This document shows, one piece after another, positions 1 to 9,542 of a stretch of 64,000 bases of DNA; position 1 is the first letter of the stretch, and every line of letters starts with the position of its first letter. Position numbers and translations under genes: made by a program. This DNA is from Enterobacteriaceae bacterium UBA5654 (GTDB lineage: Bacteria > Pseudomonadota > Gammaproteobacteria > Enterobacterales > Enterobacteriaceae): NCBI GenBank assembly GCA_002421005.1, contig DIJC01000014.1, positions 374,955 to 438,954 of the forward strand, written 5' to 3'. Below the pieces are notes generated by a model. That model searched no databases, had not been told where the DNA came from, and saw only the letters and a program-made list of their open reading frames with translations.

Positions 1-60
1 AAGGGTAGCCTTACTCTGGCGGAAAGCGGACGTAAAAAAACCGACAATCTTGCTTTCTAA
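1..60 (+). CDS. Possible 3' end of an unidentified gene (partial)
   Basis: An open frame enters from the left edge and ends at a TAA at 58-60, giving a 19-residue tail ending in KTDNLAF. It would be convergent with apbE, whose stop overlaps it by a few bases. The fragment is too short to recognise and is not the tail of Ada, which neighbours apbE in E. coli. It could be a chance open frame. Confidence 0.25.
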   Translation, partial: KGSLTLAESGRKKTDNLAF

Positions 61-1112
61 TTTTTTGTGTCGATGACAAAGTTGGCAAACTGCGGTGACA
101 TCCAGGTGGTAAAACCGTCGCCCTCTTTGACAATCATATACACCGCCAGCCCCTGCTCGCGCGCCACCTCTTTCGCCTGTTGCGGCCCAAGCACCATCAG
201 CCCGGTGTCCCAGCTATCCGCTTCCAGCGCGCTGGGCGCGATAACCGTCACCGAAACCAGTCGGTGCTCAATAGGTCGCCCGCTTTGCGGATCGATCACG
301 TGCGAGATGCGTTTACCGTCCAGTTCGTAATAATTACGATAGCTGCCGGAGGTGCTGATACCGTGACCGTTGATATCCACCACCGCCTGCACCGCATTTT
401 CACGGTCGGTCGGTTTCTGGATCGCCACCCGCCACGGTTTGCCTTCGCCGTTATTGCCCCGGCTGACCAGCGCGCCGCCGACGGACACCAGATAGCGGGA
501 AATCCCCTCCTGCTCCATCAGCCGTGCAAGGTGATCGGCGGCATAGCCTTCGCCGACGGTCGAGAGATCGACAAACAAATCAGCAATATCTTTTTGCAGG
601 TACTGACGTCCGGCCATGTTGATTACCGTGAGATGCTGTAATCCCGTGCGCGCTTTGGCGGCGGCAATCTGCTGGTCATCCGGGATTTTTTCCGGCTGTT
701 TGTCGGGGCCGAATCCCCACAGGTTTACCAGCGGTCCGACGGTGATATCCATCGCGCCGTGGGTTTTAGCCCCAATGCGCAGCGCTTCGGTGACGATATC
801 CGCCATCGCTTCGTTCACCGGCCACGGCGTAATGCTTTGCGAATGATTGAAGCGCATTAACGCTGAGTCTGGCTTCCAGGTCGAAAGCAGCTGGTCGTCA
901 GCATCAAGCTGGGTCTGAATTTTTTGCTGTAGTTCTTCCGCCCGGCGCGGATCGGCGTTAATAACGCTTACCCGCCATACGGTGCCCATCGTTTTCCCTT
1001 CCAGCACGGTGGACGCTGCCGGGGCAGGCGCGGCAGCAACCGGCGCATCATCGCAGCCTGCCAGCAATACGGTGGCAGCCAACAGGGCCGCACGAAAAAA
1101 AGTTATTTCCAT
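57..1112 (-). CDS. apbE: FAD:protein FMN transferase, lipoprotein
   Basis: ApbE (also called Ftp) covalently attaches FMN from FAD to threonine residues of periplasmic-side flavoproteins such as the RnfG and NqrC subunits. The 351-residue product starts with a lipoprotein signal peptide ending in the lipobox LLAGC (Cys20), so it should be anchored in the periplasm. Family signatures are visible in order: GKTMGTVW near residue 40, MDITVGPLVNLWGFG near 122, DLSTVGEGYAADHL near 182, and the metal/FAD region TSGSYRNYYELDGKRISHVI near 255 followed by ADSWDTGLMVLG near 299. The start at 1112 follows an AAGAGGA ribosome-binding site. It lies downstream of ompC in the same orientation, as in E. coli, separated by the ompC terminator, so it probably has its own promoter. 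The usual DLSAIAKG motif is diverged here to DLSTVGEG. Confidence 0.95.
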   Translation of the reverse strand: MEITFFRAALLAATVLLAGCDDAPVAAAPAPAASTVLEGKTMGTVWRVSVINADPRRAEELQQKIQTQLDADDQLLSTWKPDSALMRFNHSQSITPWPVNEAMADIVTEALRIGAKTHGAMDITVGPLVNLWGFGPDKQPEKIPDDQQIAAAKARTGLQHLTVINMAGRQYLQKDIADLFVDLSTVGEGYAADHLARLMEQEGISRYLVSVGGALVSRGNNGEGKPWRVAIQKPTDRENAVQAVVDINGHGISTSGSYRNYYELDGKRISHVIDPQSGRPIEHRLVSVTVIAPSALEADSWDTGLMVLGPQQAKEVAREQGLAVYMIVKEGDGFTTWMSPQFANFVIDTKN

Positions 1113-1187
1113 CTGTCATTATCCTCTTACTTTTGCAGCGCAAGAGTACACCTGTTCGATAGTCTCAGAACATCCGAACTGTGCGCA

Positions 1188-1212
1188 TAAAAAAAGGGCC
1201 CGCAGGCCCTTT
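1188..1212 (-). terminator. Rho-independent terminator of ompC
   Basis: Just past the ompC stop, the minus strand forms an AAAGGGCC / GGCCCTTT stem (1193-1200 with 1205-1212) with a four-base loop, followed by a T-run. It separates ompC from apbE. Confidence 0.85.
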
Positions 1213-1229
1213 AGCATGTGAACGGATTT

Positions 1230-2348
1230 TTAGAACTGGTAAACCAGACCCAGCGCGACGATATCGTCGGTGCTTACGCCCGCAGCGCGGGTGAAGTCGT
1301 TGTCATCCAGCAGGTTGATTTTGTAGTCAACGTAGGTAGACATGTTTTTGTTGAAGTAGTAAGTCGCACCCACATCAACGTATTTCAGCAGATCCTGATC
1401 GCCATAGTTTACAACGCCGTTATTGATGTCTTTACCTTTGGATTGCAGGTAAGCCACGGACGGACGCAGACCGAAGTCAAACTGGTACTGGGCAACCGCT
1501 TCAAAGTTCTGCGCTTTGTCTGCAAAACCGTACGCGTCAGAACCGCTGCTGCCGCCAAAGCGGGTAGCGTTATAGGTCTGGGAGTACTGTGCAGCCAGGT
1601 AAACATTATTCGCGTCGTATTTCACGCCGCCGGAGTAAGTGGTTGCACGATCGCCGCTACCGTAGATGCCCGGCAGGTCATTCTGATCGGAAGTACGTTT
1701 GGAGCTGGCAACGGCACCACCCGCGCTGAAACCGTAACCCATATCGTAGGTTACAGAACCGCCGAAGCCGTCACCGTTCTGACGCAGTACGCTACGGCCA
1801 CCGATGTCTTCGCCGCTGGCGTCGCCGTTGCTACCCTGGTACTGGAGGGCAAAGTTCAGGCCGTCAACCAGACCGAAGAAGTCGGTGTTACGGTAGGTCG
1901 CCACGCCGTTAGCACGCGATTGCAGGAAGTTATCCGCACCGTAAGTGTCGCCGCCGAATTCCGGCAGAACGTCGGTCCATGATGTTACATCGTAAACGAC
2001 GCCGTAGTTACGACCATAGTCGAAAGAACCCGCTTCGTTAAATTTCAGACCGGCAAACGCCACACGGGTCCAGGAATCATTCTGACCTTCGTCAGTGTTG
2101 CCCTGCACCTGGTATTCCCACTGGCCGTAGCCGGTGATTTGGTCATTGACCTGGGTTTCGCCTTTAAAGCCAAGACGCACGTAAGTCTGGTCGCCATCGC
2201 TACCGTCGTCATCGGAAAAATAGTGCAGACCATCAACTTTACCGTACAGATCTAATTTGTTGCCGTCTTTGTTATAAATTTCAGCCGCATTTGCTGCGCC
2301 TGCTACCAGCAGAGCCGGTACCAGGAGGGATAGTGCTTTAACTTTCAT
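1230..2348 (-). CDS. ompC: Outer membrane porin OmpC
   Basis: General diffusion porin, a trimeric 16-stranded beta barrel of the outer membrane. The 372-residue precursor has a 21-residue signal peptide ending ANA before the mature AEIYNKDGNKLDLYGK. The constriction-loop (L3) motif PEFGGDTYG is present and the protein ends in YQF, the C-terminal aromatic needed for BAM-dependent assembly. Loops around residues 170-240 differ in length from E. coli OmpC, as expected for surface-exposed loops. OmpC is favoured over OmpF because the gene lies between apbE and a divergent micF next to rcsD, and because the promoter carries OmpR C-box-like sequences. Confidence 0.95.
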   Translation of the reverse strand: MKVKALSLLVPALLVAGAANAAEIYNKDGNKLDLYGKVDGLHYFSDDDGSDGDQTYVRLGFKGETQVNDQITGYGQWEYQVQGNTDEGQNDSWTRVAFAGLKFNEAGSFDYGRNYGVVYDVTSWTDVLPEFGGDTYGADNFLQSRANGVATYRNTDFFGLVDGLNFALQYQGSNGDASGEDIGGRSVLRQNGDGFGGSVTYDMGYGFSAGGAVASSKRTSDQNDLPGIYGSGDRATTYSGGVKYDANNVYLAAQYSQTYNATRFGGSSGSDAYGFADKAQNFEAVAQYQFDFGLRPSVAYLQSKGKDINNGVVNYGDQDLLKYVDVGATYYFNKNMSTYVDYKINLLDDNDFTRAAGVSTDDIVALGLVYQF

Positions 2349-2460
2349 GTTATTAACCCTCTGTTATATGCCTTTTATATGCTTTTTTATTGCCACTGCT
2401 TACTGATTAACCCGTCAATCAGTCGGCGAACCCATTTTGCGGCAAAATACAGAATAATCC

Positions 2461-2530
2461 AACACGAATATGATACTAAAACTTTTAAGATGTTTCATTT
2501 AGCCGCATAGATGTTTCATTTTGTAAATGT
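2461..2530 (-). promoter_or_regulatory. ompC promoter with OmpR binding sites
   Basis: Reading on the minus strand, two TGAAACATCT-type half sites (around 2491-2500 and 2511-2520) and an upstream ACATTTACAA element (2521-2530) match the OmpR C-box array of the E. coli ompC promoter. They are followed by the near-identical promoter segment GTATCATATTCGTGTT at about 2461-2476. Phospho-OmpR bound here should activate ompC at high osmolarity, and the same array can activate the divergent micF. Assignment is by resemblance to the known E. coli region. Confidence 0.85.
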
Positions 2531-2683
2531 GAGGGAACTTTTTACTGCCACAAATAGCTAAAGAAATGAGCACTAATAATCAAAATATAAATTTTTATCA
2601 ATAAAATCAATCAATTAAAATAGAGCATTTTTATAGCATCTATTGCCAAAACAAAGCTCTAAAACGCGACTAGAATAGATTCC

Positions 2684-2776
2684 GCTATCATCATTAACTT
2701 TATTTATTACCGTCATTCAGTTTTGAATGTCTGTTTACCCCTATTTCTACCGAACGCTTCGCGTTCGGTTTTTTTT
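2684..2776 (+). ncRNA. micF: MicF antisense small RNA
   Basis: A 93-base segment, divergent from ompC, matches E. coli MicF from its 5' end (GCTATCATCATTAACTTTAT) to its terminator. The 5' part base-pairs with the ompF translation start with the help of Hfq and represses OmpF synthesis when OmpR-P, SoxS, MarA or Rob are active. A TAGAAT -10 hexamer at 2671-2676 sits seven bases before the start. The 3' end is a CCGAACGC / GCGTTCGG hairpin followed by nine T residues. Differences from E. coli lie in the middle and in the terminator stem, where changes on both arms keep the pairing. Confidence 0.95.
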
Positions 2777-2777
2777 T

Positions 2778-3208
2778 ACCTTTCTTTACGTTACCGCCAT
2801 CAGATTATGCTACCCGTATGAAATCATAACGACTATTAATTAATCATTTTAATGACTTATGGTGACGATATCCGCTCAGCTTTTGTAAGTATTTTTTTGA
2901 TATTTTGTGCTATTTAGTCTTTAGCCGCCTCGCTATTTCGGCGATTCTGCTGGCCCATTTCCCGCGCTGATGCGCAACTGACGCGCGTTTGCGGCTGCAA
3001 AAAAGTCGCTGCCGCCGCGCTGAGAGTCTGGAAATTCATCCATTACCCTTTATACTGCCAGCAGTACAAAATCATGCAGCATAAAGGCTTACATTTGCTT
3101 ATGAATGTTGGCTGACCGCAACAAGCATGATCGACACAGTATCTCAGTTGCGCTACGGGCTCTGAGCTTTTCTCTTATCAGTGCAGTCACAACAGGTACA
3201 CACGCATA
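2778..3208 (+). promoter_or_regulatory. Intergenic region upstream of rcsD
   Basis: These 431 bases between micF and rcsD hold no credible gene. The left part is AT-rich. A TATACT hexamer at 3051-3056 is a candidate -10 box for rcsD, but no good -35 is obvious. The rcsD start follows an ACAACAGGT segment rather than a strong Shine-Dalgarno sequence. I see no recognisable RNA or repeat. Confidence 0.4.
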
Positions 3209-5878
3209 ATGAGTCACTCTGATACTATGACCCCTTCCAGGTTTTCCCTGATGCCGGGGAGTCTCACCCGCTTCTTCCTGTTACTCATCATTGTATTACT
3301 GGTCACTATGGGAGTAATGGTTCAGAGCGCCGTCAATGCCTGGCTGAAAGATAAAAGCTATCAGGTGGTTGATATCACCCACGCCATCCATAAACGCGTT
3401 GATACCTGGCGCTATGCGACCTGGCAAATTTATGACAACGTTGCCGCCACTCCGCTTTCTTCCAGTGAAGGATTACAAGAAACCCGCCTGAAACAGGACG
3501 TGTACTATCTTGAAAAGCCGCGCCGGAAAACGGAAGCGCTGATTTTTGGCTCACACGACAGCTCGACGCTGGAAATGACCCAGCGCATGTCCGCTTATCT
3601 GGATACGCTCTGGGGAGCGGAAACCATTCCCTGGTCGATGTATTATCTGAACGGTCAGGATAACAGCCTGATCCTCGTCTCCACGCTGCCGCTGAAAGAT
3701 CTCTCTTCCGGGCTTAAAGAATCTAATGTCGGCGGTGACGTTGACTCCCGCCGTGCAGAAATGCTCCAGCAGGCGAACTCGCTGGACGAGCGCGAGAGCT
3801 TTTCCGGCCTGCGGCGCCTGGCCTGGCAAAACGGCTATTATTTTACGCTGCGCACCACCTTTAACCAGCCGGGGCATCTGGCGACGGTCGTCGCGTTTGA
3901 TTTACCGGTTAACGATCTGATCCCGCCAACCATGCCGCTGGAGAGCTTCCGCCTGGATCAGGATACCTCGCAGGCCAATCTGCGCAGCGCGGAAAAAGAG
4001 GCGGCGGACAGCGCCAGCGTTAACCTTAACGGCTCGCGCATCGAAATTTCTTCAGCCATCAATTCAACCGGGATGCGTCTGGTCTGGCAGGTGCCTTTCG
4101 GCACCCTGCTGCTGGATACGCTGCAAAATATTTTACTGCCGCTGCTGCTGAATATTGGCCTGCTGGCGCTGGCGCTGTTTGGCTACACGACCTTCCGCCA
4201 TCAGCCAACACGGCAACAGGGCGAACCGGCTTCGCCTTCCGTCGTCAGCAACGAACTGCGCGTGCTGCGTGCAATTAATGAAGAGATTGTCTCCATGCTG
4301 CCGCTGGGCCTGCTGGTACACGATCTCGAATCCAACCGCACGCTGATGAGCAACAAAATCGCCGATCATCTCCTGCCGCATCTGAATTTGCAGAACATTA
4401 CCAGCATGGCAGATCAGCACCAGGGCGTGATTCAGGCGACGATCAACAATGAGCTGTACGAAATTCGCCAGTTCCGCAGCCAGACCGTGCCGCGCACCCA
4501 AATTTTTATTATCCGCGATCAGGATCGTGAAGTGCTGGTGAGCAAAAAACTCAAGCAGGCCCAGCGACTGTATGAGAAGAATCAGCACGCCCGCACCGCT
4601 TTCATGCATCACATTGCTGAAGCCCTTCGTCAGCCGGTAAAAACGCTGGCTGCGGAAGCCGCGCTGCTGGCCTCCGGCGACGGCAAAAAACTCTCTCACC
4701 ATGCCGATGTGCTGGTGCGTCTGATCGACGAAATCCAGCTGGCGAATATGCTTGAAGACGGTAGCTGGCAGAGTGCGACCAGCGAGTTTTCAATCCAGCA
4801 GTTGATTGATGAAGTCGTGCCGGAAGTGCTGCCGTCGGTGAAACGCAAAGGTCTGCAACTGCTGATCAATAACAGCCTGCCCGCCAGCGAGCAGCGCTAC
4901 GGCGATCGCGATGCCCTGCGGCGGATCCTGCTGCTGCTGATCCAGTACGCCGTTACCGCTACGCAAATCGGTAAAATTACCCTTGAAGTGAGCGCTGACG
5001 AGTCGGCCTCCGACCGCCTGACCTTCCGTATTCTGGATACCGGCAACGGGGTTTCCAGCCGGGAAATCGATAATCTTCACTTCCCGTATCTTAACGATAC
5101 CCAGTCCGATCGCTACAGCAAAGCCAATGCCCTCACCTTCTGGCTCTGCGACCAGCTGGCACGTAAACTTGGCGGGCATCTGAATATTAAATCCCGCGAT
5201 GAACTGGGAACGCGTTATTCTCTGCATGTGAAGATGGCGGCGAGCGCGCCGGAAGACGAATCCGATGAGCGTCTGCTGGATGAGGTCGTGGCGATGATCG
5301 ACATCACCTCCAGTGAAATTCGTAGTATTGTCGTCAGACAGCTCGAAAACTGGGGGGCAAGCTGCATCACTCCCGATGAAAGAGGCGGGAGTCAAGAGTT
5401 TGATCTCTTTTTAACTGATAATCCGTCTAATCTTACAGCCACGGGCTTGCTTTTAAGCGATGATGAGCCCGGCGTGCGCAAAATTGGCCCCGGTCAGCTA
5501 CGGGTCAATTTTAATATGAGCAACGCCATGCAGGATGCAGTCCTGCAATTGATTGAAGAGCAACTGGCTCAGGAAGAGATCGTGGAGTCTCCCGGCGCGA
5601 ACAATGAAAACGCCGAACTTCACGCCAGCGGCTATTATGCACTGTTTGTTGACACAGTACCGGATGATGTTAAGAAGTTGTATACTGAGACGGCAACGGA
5701 TGATTTCGCTGCGCTGGCGCAGACGGCTCACCGCCTTAAAGGGGTATTTGCCATGCTCAATCTGGTACCCGGCAAGCAGTTATGTGAAACGCTGGAGCAT
5801 TTAATTCGTGAGAAAGATGCTTCAGGCATAAAAAAATACATCAGCGACATTGACGCTTACGTCAAGAGCTTACTGTAG
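3209..5878 (+). CDS. rcsD: Phosphotransferase RcsD of the Rcs phosphorelay
   Basis: RcsD relays phosphate between the hybrid kinase RcsC and the response regulator RcsB in the envelope-stress pathway controlling capsule, motility and biofilm. The 889-residue inner-membrane protein (890 in E. coli) has a membrane segment near residues 20-42, a periplasmic domain to about 300 and a second membrane segment near 308-328. A degenerate histidine-kinase-like region follows, without a canonical H-box, then an RcsB-binding (ABL) region, and a C-terminal HPt domain. The phospho-accepting histidine is His841 in the motif AHRLKG. Sixteen bases separate its stop from rcsB, so the two are probably cotranscribed, although E. 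coli also has an rcsB promoter inside rcsD. Confidence 0.97.
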   Translation: MSHSDTMTPSRFSLMPGSLTRFFLLLIIVLLVTMGVMVQSAVNAWLKDKSYQVVDITHAIHKRVDTWRYATWQIYDNVAATPLSSSEGLQETRLKQDVYYLEKPRRKTEALIFGSHDSSTLEMTQRMSAYLDTLWGAETIPWSMYYLNGQDNSLILVSTLPLKDLSSGLKESNVGGDVDSRRAEMLQQANSLDERESFSGLRRLAWQNGYYFTLRTTFNQPGHLATVVAFDLPVNDLIPPTMPLESFRLDQDTSQANLRSAEKEAADSASVNLNGSRIEISSAINSTGMRLVWQVPFGTLLLDTLQNILLPLLLNIGLLALALFGYTTFRHQPTRQQGEPASPSVVSNELRVLRAINEEIVSMLPLGLLVHDLESNRTLMSNKIADHLLPHLNLQNITSMADQHQGVIQATINNELYEIRQFRSQTVPRTQIFIIRDQDREVLVSKKLKQAQRLYEKNQHARTAFMHHIAEALRQPVKTLAAEAALLASGDGKKLSHHADVLVRLIDEIQLANMLEDGSWQSATSEFSIQQLIDEVVPEVLPSVKRKGLQLLINNSLPASEQRYGDRDALRRILLLLIQYAVTATQIGKITLEVSADESASDRLTFRILDTGNGVSSREIDNLHFPYLNDTQSDRYSKANALTFWLCDQLARKLGGHLNIKSRDELGTRYSLHVKMAASAPEDESDERLLDEVVAMIDITSSEIRSIVVRQLENWGASCITPDERGGSQEFDLFLTDNPSNLTATGLLLSDDEPGVRKIGPGQLRVNFNMSNAMQDAVLQLIEEQLAQEEIVESPGANNENAELHASGYYALFVDTVPDDVKKLYTETATDDFAALAQTAHRLKGVFAMLNLVPGKQLCETLEHLIREKDASGIKKYISDIDAYVKSLL

Positions 5879-5894
5879 CAAGGTAGCCTTATAG

Positions 5895-6545
5895 ATGAAT
5901 AACATGAACGTAATTATTGCTGACGACCATCCCATTGTCCTGTTTGGTATTCGTAAATCTCTGGAACAGATCGAATGGGTTAACGTCGTTGGCGAATTTG
6001 AAGACTCCACAGCGTTGATAAATAACCTGCCGAAGCTGGACGCTCATGTGCTGATCACCGATCTGTCGATGCCAGGCGATAAATATGGCGATGGGATCAC
6101 CTTGATCAAGTATATCAAGCGCCATTTCCCCGGCATCTCGATCATTGTCCTGACGATGAATAACAACCCGGCGATTCTGAGTGCCGTGCTGGAACTGGAT
6201 ATCGAAGGGATTGTCCTTAAGCAGGGCGCACCGACCGACCTGCCAAAAGCGCTGGCCGCGCTGCAAAAAGGGAAGAAGTTTACGCCGGAAAGCGTATCGC
6301 GCCTGCTGGAGAAAATCAGCGCTGGCGGCTACGGTGACAAACGCCTGTCACCGAAAGAGAGTGAAGTGCTGCGCCTGTTTGCCGAAGGTTTCCTGGTGAC
6401 GGAGATCGCCAAAAAACTGAACCGCAGTATCAAGACCATCAGCAGCCAGAAAAAATCAGCAATGATGAAACTGGGTGTGGAAAATGATATTGCCCTGCTG
6501 AACTATCTTTCCTCCGTGACGCTTGCGCCTGCGGACAAAGATTAA
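5895..6545 (+). CDS. rcsB: Response regulator RcsB
   Basis: DNA-binding response regulator at the end of the Rcs phosphorelay. It works as a homodimer or with partners such as RcsA. The 216-residue protein has an N-terminal receiver domain with the acidic pair Asp10-Asp11 and phospho-acceptor Asp56 in the motif LITDLSMPG. A C-terminal LuxR/FixJ-type helix-turn-helix (about 148-212) contains LSPKESEVLRLFAEG and KKLNRSIKTISSQKKSAM. Length and sequence are almost identical to E. coli RcsB. It follows rcsD and is convergent with rcsC, with a shared hairpin terminator between them. Confidence 0.98.
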   Translation: MNNMNVIIADDHPIVLFGIRKSLEQIEWVNVVGEFEDSTALINNLPKLDAHVLITDLSMPGDKYGDGITLIKYIKRHFPGISIIVLTMNNNPAILSAVLELDIEGIVLKQGAPTDLPKALAALQKGKKFTPESVSRLLEKISAGGYGDKRLSPKESEVLRLFAEGFLVTEIAKKLNRSIKTISSQKKSAMMKLGVENDIALLNYLSSVTLAPADKD

Positions 6546-6554
6546 TCTCTCTCA

Positions 6555-6586
6555 GTCACCCCGGCTCCCGCCGGGGTGACTTTTTT
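6555..6586 (+). terminator. Terminator of rcsDB
   Basis: An 11-bp perfect stem GTCACCCCGGC / GCCGGGGTGAC (6555-6565 with 6570-6580) is followed by six T residues. It ends the rcsDB transcript and touches the stop codon of the convergent rcsC. Confidence 0.93.
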
Positions 6587-9431
6587 ACCCTCTCGCCCTT
6601 CTCACCCGATTCGCATAGGTCGTCAGCGTCTGCTTCAGCACGTCCAGCGTGACCGGCTTCGACAGACAGCTATCCATCCCCGACTCCAGACAACGCTGCC
6701 GCTCTTCCGCCAGCGCGTTCGCCGTCACGCCCACCACCGGCAGGGTCAACCCAAGCTGGCGAATGCGCTGGGTGAGACGGTAGCCGTCCATATTCGGCAT
6801 GTTGACGTCGCTTAATATAATATCGATATGGTTTTTGCTCAGCACATTGAGCGCATCAACGCCATCGTTGGCCGTTTTGCACTGGTAGCCCAGCGATCCA
6901 AGCTGATCGGCAAGCAGGCGGCGGTTGATCGGATGATCGTCCACCACAAGGATCATCATGTCATCGTTTTCGGTAATCGCCGCTTCGCCTGCGGGTAACG
7001 CGTTACCGCTTTCGGCATTTTCTACATCAAGGCTGTAGATCCGCGCCATCAGTGCCATCAACTCATGCGGAGCCGCCACGCTGTGAACCCATTCGCCCGG
7101 CGCTCGCTCCAGCGGAATACCGATATGGCGACGGCAAAACGCGATTGTCGCTTTACCCGACCATGCCTGCGGGGCCACGCCATCGGTGATCAGCGTATCT
7201 TCACGGTCCGGGTATTGCCCCTCGTAGCGTTCGACGCGCACGCCGTGGCGCAGAAGCAGATTTTCCACAAACACAAACAGCGAGGCGTTGCTGACCGCCA
7301 GCCAGCAGCGTTTGTCACTCAGCCCCGCCACGGTGATTTCCGGCATCTCATCGACGCCATACAGCGGAATACGAATGGTAAACTGGCTGCCCATGCCCGG
7401 CTCAGTATCTACCGAGATATCGCCATCCATCATGCTGATTAACTTCTCGCAGATCGCCAGTCCCAGCCCGGTGCCCTGGAAGTTACGCTGTACGCCGGTG
7501 CCCACCTGGAAGAAAGGATCGAACAGGCGCACCACCTCTTTTGCCGGAATGCCGACGCCGGTATCACGCACGCGGATCGACAGATACTCTTCGCTGCGCT
7601 GAATATGCAAAATAATACAGCCGGTATCGGTGAACTTGATGGCGTTGCTCAGCAGGTTAGAAATAACCTGCTGTAAACGCATCGGATCGCCTTTCATTTG
7701 CAGCGGTACGTCAGGCTCGATAAAGCAGTACAGACCAAGCTGTTTTCTGACCACCAGCGGCAGGTAGTTGGCAGTGATATGGCTCATCACCTCGCGCGGC
7801 GAAAATTCGCGTGGCTCAATCTTCAGCTGTTCGGACTCGATCTTCGAGAAGTCGAGGATATCGCTGATAATTTTCAGCAGCAGCCCGGAAGAGTTGTTCA
7901 TCGCGGTGACCAGCCGATCCACGCCTTTCGGCAGCTCTTTGGTCTGCAGCAAGTCCAGGTTACCGATGATCCCGTACAGCGGGGTGCGCAGTTCGTGGCT
8001 GACGGTCGCGAGGAACATCGATTTCGACTGGCTGGCCTGCTCGGCGGCGTGCGCCATTTCCTGAAGCGACTCTTCCATTTTGACGCGCGATGAGACATCC
8101 ACCAGCACGCAAATCGCCACGTTTTCATTACGATAACGCGAATGTACAAAGCTGATTTGCAGGTTGGTATTGTTACTGGTCAGCACATCAACAAAGTTCA
8201 CCTGCTGGCCGCAGATAATCTGCGTCAGTCGCTGGCGATCTTCATGGGTCAGCATGTTGAGGTAGTCGTGCGCCAGTTCGTTACTCAGAATATTGGTGCC
8301 GTCGAGCGTACGCAGAATACAGATCCCCACCGGCGCAGAGGCGACGATTTTACGGTTGAACTGTTCATGCTCCTCCAGCCGCTGGGCATCCGTTTCCGCC
8401 GGAATAAACAGCCGCCGCTCGTACATCCTTGCCAGCCAGAACAGCCCGAGGCCAATCAGTAAATTCAGCAGCACCGCGTTCATGATCAGCATTCGGATGC
8501 GTTCCAGCACCAGATCGACCGGCACGGAATAGATAATGCTCAGCGAAGACGGCAGCAGATTTTTCTTTAATACCAGTTCGCGATAGCCGGAGGTATAACC
8601 GAACCACGTCCGCTCCTGCATCCAGCGCGGGTCGATGTCCATCGTATTCTCAGGACCGGTTAGCGAAATTAATGTATGACCGCTCTCATCCAGGATGGTG
8701 ACTCCCATCGGCAGATTGCCGGGAGTGAAAAAGTTTTCCATGCGGATGGTTTGTTCTACGCCCAGCAGCGCCTGCAGACGATTGGCGAGATACACCGGCG
8801 TTAACGCATAGAAATAGCCTACGCCCGGACGGGGTCCACGGCTGATCCAGAACAGATTATCGCCGCGCTCTTCCTGCGGCGCGCTGCGATACTTGAGGAT
8901 CCGCTCATGCAGCGCGCTTAACGCCTCGTCACGCTCTACCGGGATATCGCGCAGGCCAAAATTAGCCATGCACAGATTTTCACTGCCGATTAAAAAAACG
9001 CGATTGAGATCGTAAGCGGCGGAGAAATTATCCCGCCAGTAGCGCATAAACCACGCCATAGATTCCAGCGACCCGCGCCAGGCGGTGCCCACCGAGGTGC
9101 AATCAGAGTCCGGGAATAAGGGCGAAAATTCCGGGACGTTCATTTCGTTGATGCGGCTGCGCGCCACCATCACGCCATTTTCCGCCGTCAGACGATTCTC
9201 AGCGATATATTTTAGTTCCTTCATCACGTCTGAAGTGCGTTGAATATAACGCTGCGCCTGATCGGCGCTCAGGGTGAATTCCTGATGGATTTCAGCCTCT
9301 TTTTCATGAAGCGCATTAACGATATAAAAGACTGACGCGAGGGCAATCAGCAGCCATAGCAGCAGCGCCAGCGCGCGAAACATATAGCGCGAGATTTTGA
9401 GCGTATTGCGAAACGAGGCAAGGTATTTCAA
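6585..9431 (-). CDS. rcsC: Hybrid sensor histidine kinase RcsC
   Basis: Inner-membrane sensor kinase that autophosphorylates and passes phosphate through its own receiver domain to RcsD and then RcsB. It can also act as a phosphatase. The 948-residue product (949 in E. coli) has membrane segments near residues 20-40 and 313-335 flanking a periplasmic sensor domain. A PAS-like linker leads to the dimerisation/H-box with His479 in FLATVSHELRTPL. The ATPase core shows the N-box NLLSNAIKF, G1 DTGVGIP and G2 GTGLGLAI. An ABL domain (about 705-805) is followed by a receiver domain with Asp875 in ILSDVNMPNMDG. All catalytic residues are intact. In E. coli atoSC lies between rcsC and gyrA, but here gyrA follows directly. 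Confidence 0.97.
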   Translation of the reverse strand: MKYLASFRNTLKISRYMFRALALLLWLLIALASVFYIVNALHEKEAEIHQEFTLSADQAQRYIQRTSDVMKELKYIAENRLTAENGVMVARSRINEMNVPEFSPLFPDSDCTSVGTAWRGSLESMAWFMRYWRDNFSAAYDLNRVFLIGSENLCMANFGLRDIPVERDEALSALHERILKYRSAPQEERGDNLFWISRGPRPGVGYFYALTPVYLANRLQALLGVEQTIRMENFFTPGNLPMGVTILDESGHTLISLTGPENTMDIDPRWMQERTWFGYTSGYRELVLKKNLLPSSLSIIYSVPVDLVLERIRMLIMNAVLLNLLIGLGLFWLARMYERRLFIPAETDAQRLEEHEQFNRKIVASAPVGICILRTLDGTNILSNELAHDYLNMLTHEDRQRLTQIICGQQVNFVDVLTSNNTNLQISFVHSRYRNENVAICVLVDVSSRVKMEESLQEMAHAAEQASQSKSMFLATVSHELRTPLYGIIGNLDLLQTKELPKGVDRLVTAMNNSSGLLLKIISDILDFSKIESEQLKIEPREFSPREVMSHITANYLPLVVRKQLGLYCFIEPDVPLQMKGDPMRLQQVISNLLSNAIKFTDTGCIILHIQRSEEYLSIRVRDTGVGIPAKEVVRLFDPFFQVGTGVQRNFQGTGLGLAICEKLISMMDGDISVDTEPGMGSQFTIRIPLYGVDEMPEITVAGLSDKRCWLAVSNASLFVFVENLLLRHGVRVERYEGQYPDREDTLITDGVAPQAWSGKATIAFCRRHIGIPLERAPGEWVHSVAAPHELMALMARIYSLDVENAESGNALPAGEAAITENDDMMILVVDDHPINRRLLADQLGSLGYQCKTANDGVDALNVLSKNHIDIILSDVNMPNMDGYRLTQRIRQLGLTLPVVGVTANALAEERQRCLESGMDSCLSKPVTLDVLKQTLTTYANRVRRARG

Positions 9432-9497
9432 AGAAGATAAGCCATGTGCACATTCAGGATGGAAATAAGGTAGCGGTAAAATTCATTAGCCGCAATG

Positions 9498-9528
9498 ATA
9501 AAGAAAAGGGCTGGAGATCCAGCCCTTT
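9498..9528 (-). terminator. Terminator of gyrA
   Basis: Past the gyrA stop, the minus strand forms a 10-bp AAAGGGCTGG / CCAGCCCTTT stem (9505-9514 with 9519-9528) with a four-base loop and a short T-rich tail. Confidence 0.8.
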
Positions 9529-9542
9529 GCATACAGAAAGGT

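Noticed and set aside
1218..1982. Open frame antisense to ompC
   Set aside because: Mirrors the repetitive beta-strand coding of the porin; Val/Thr-rich shadow with no support.
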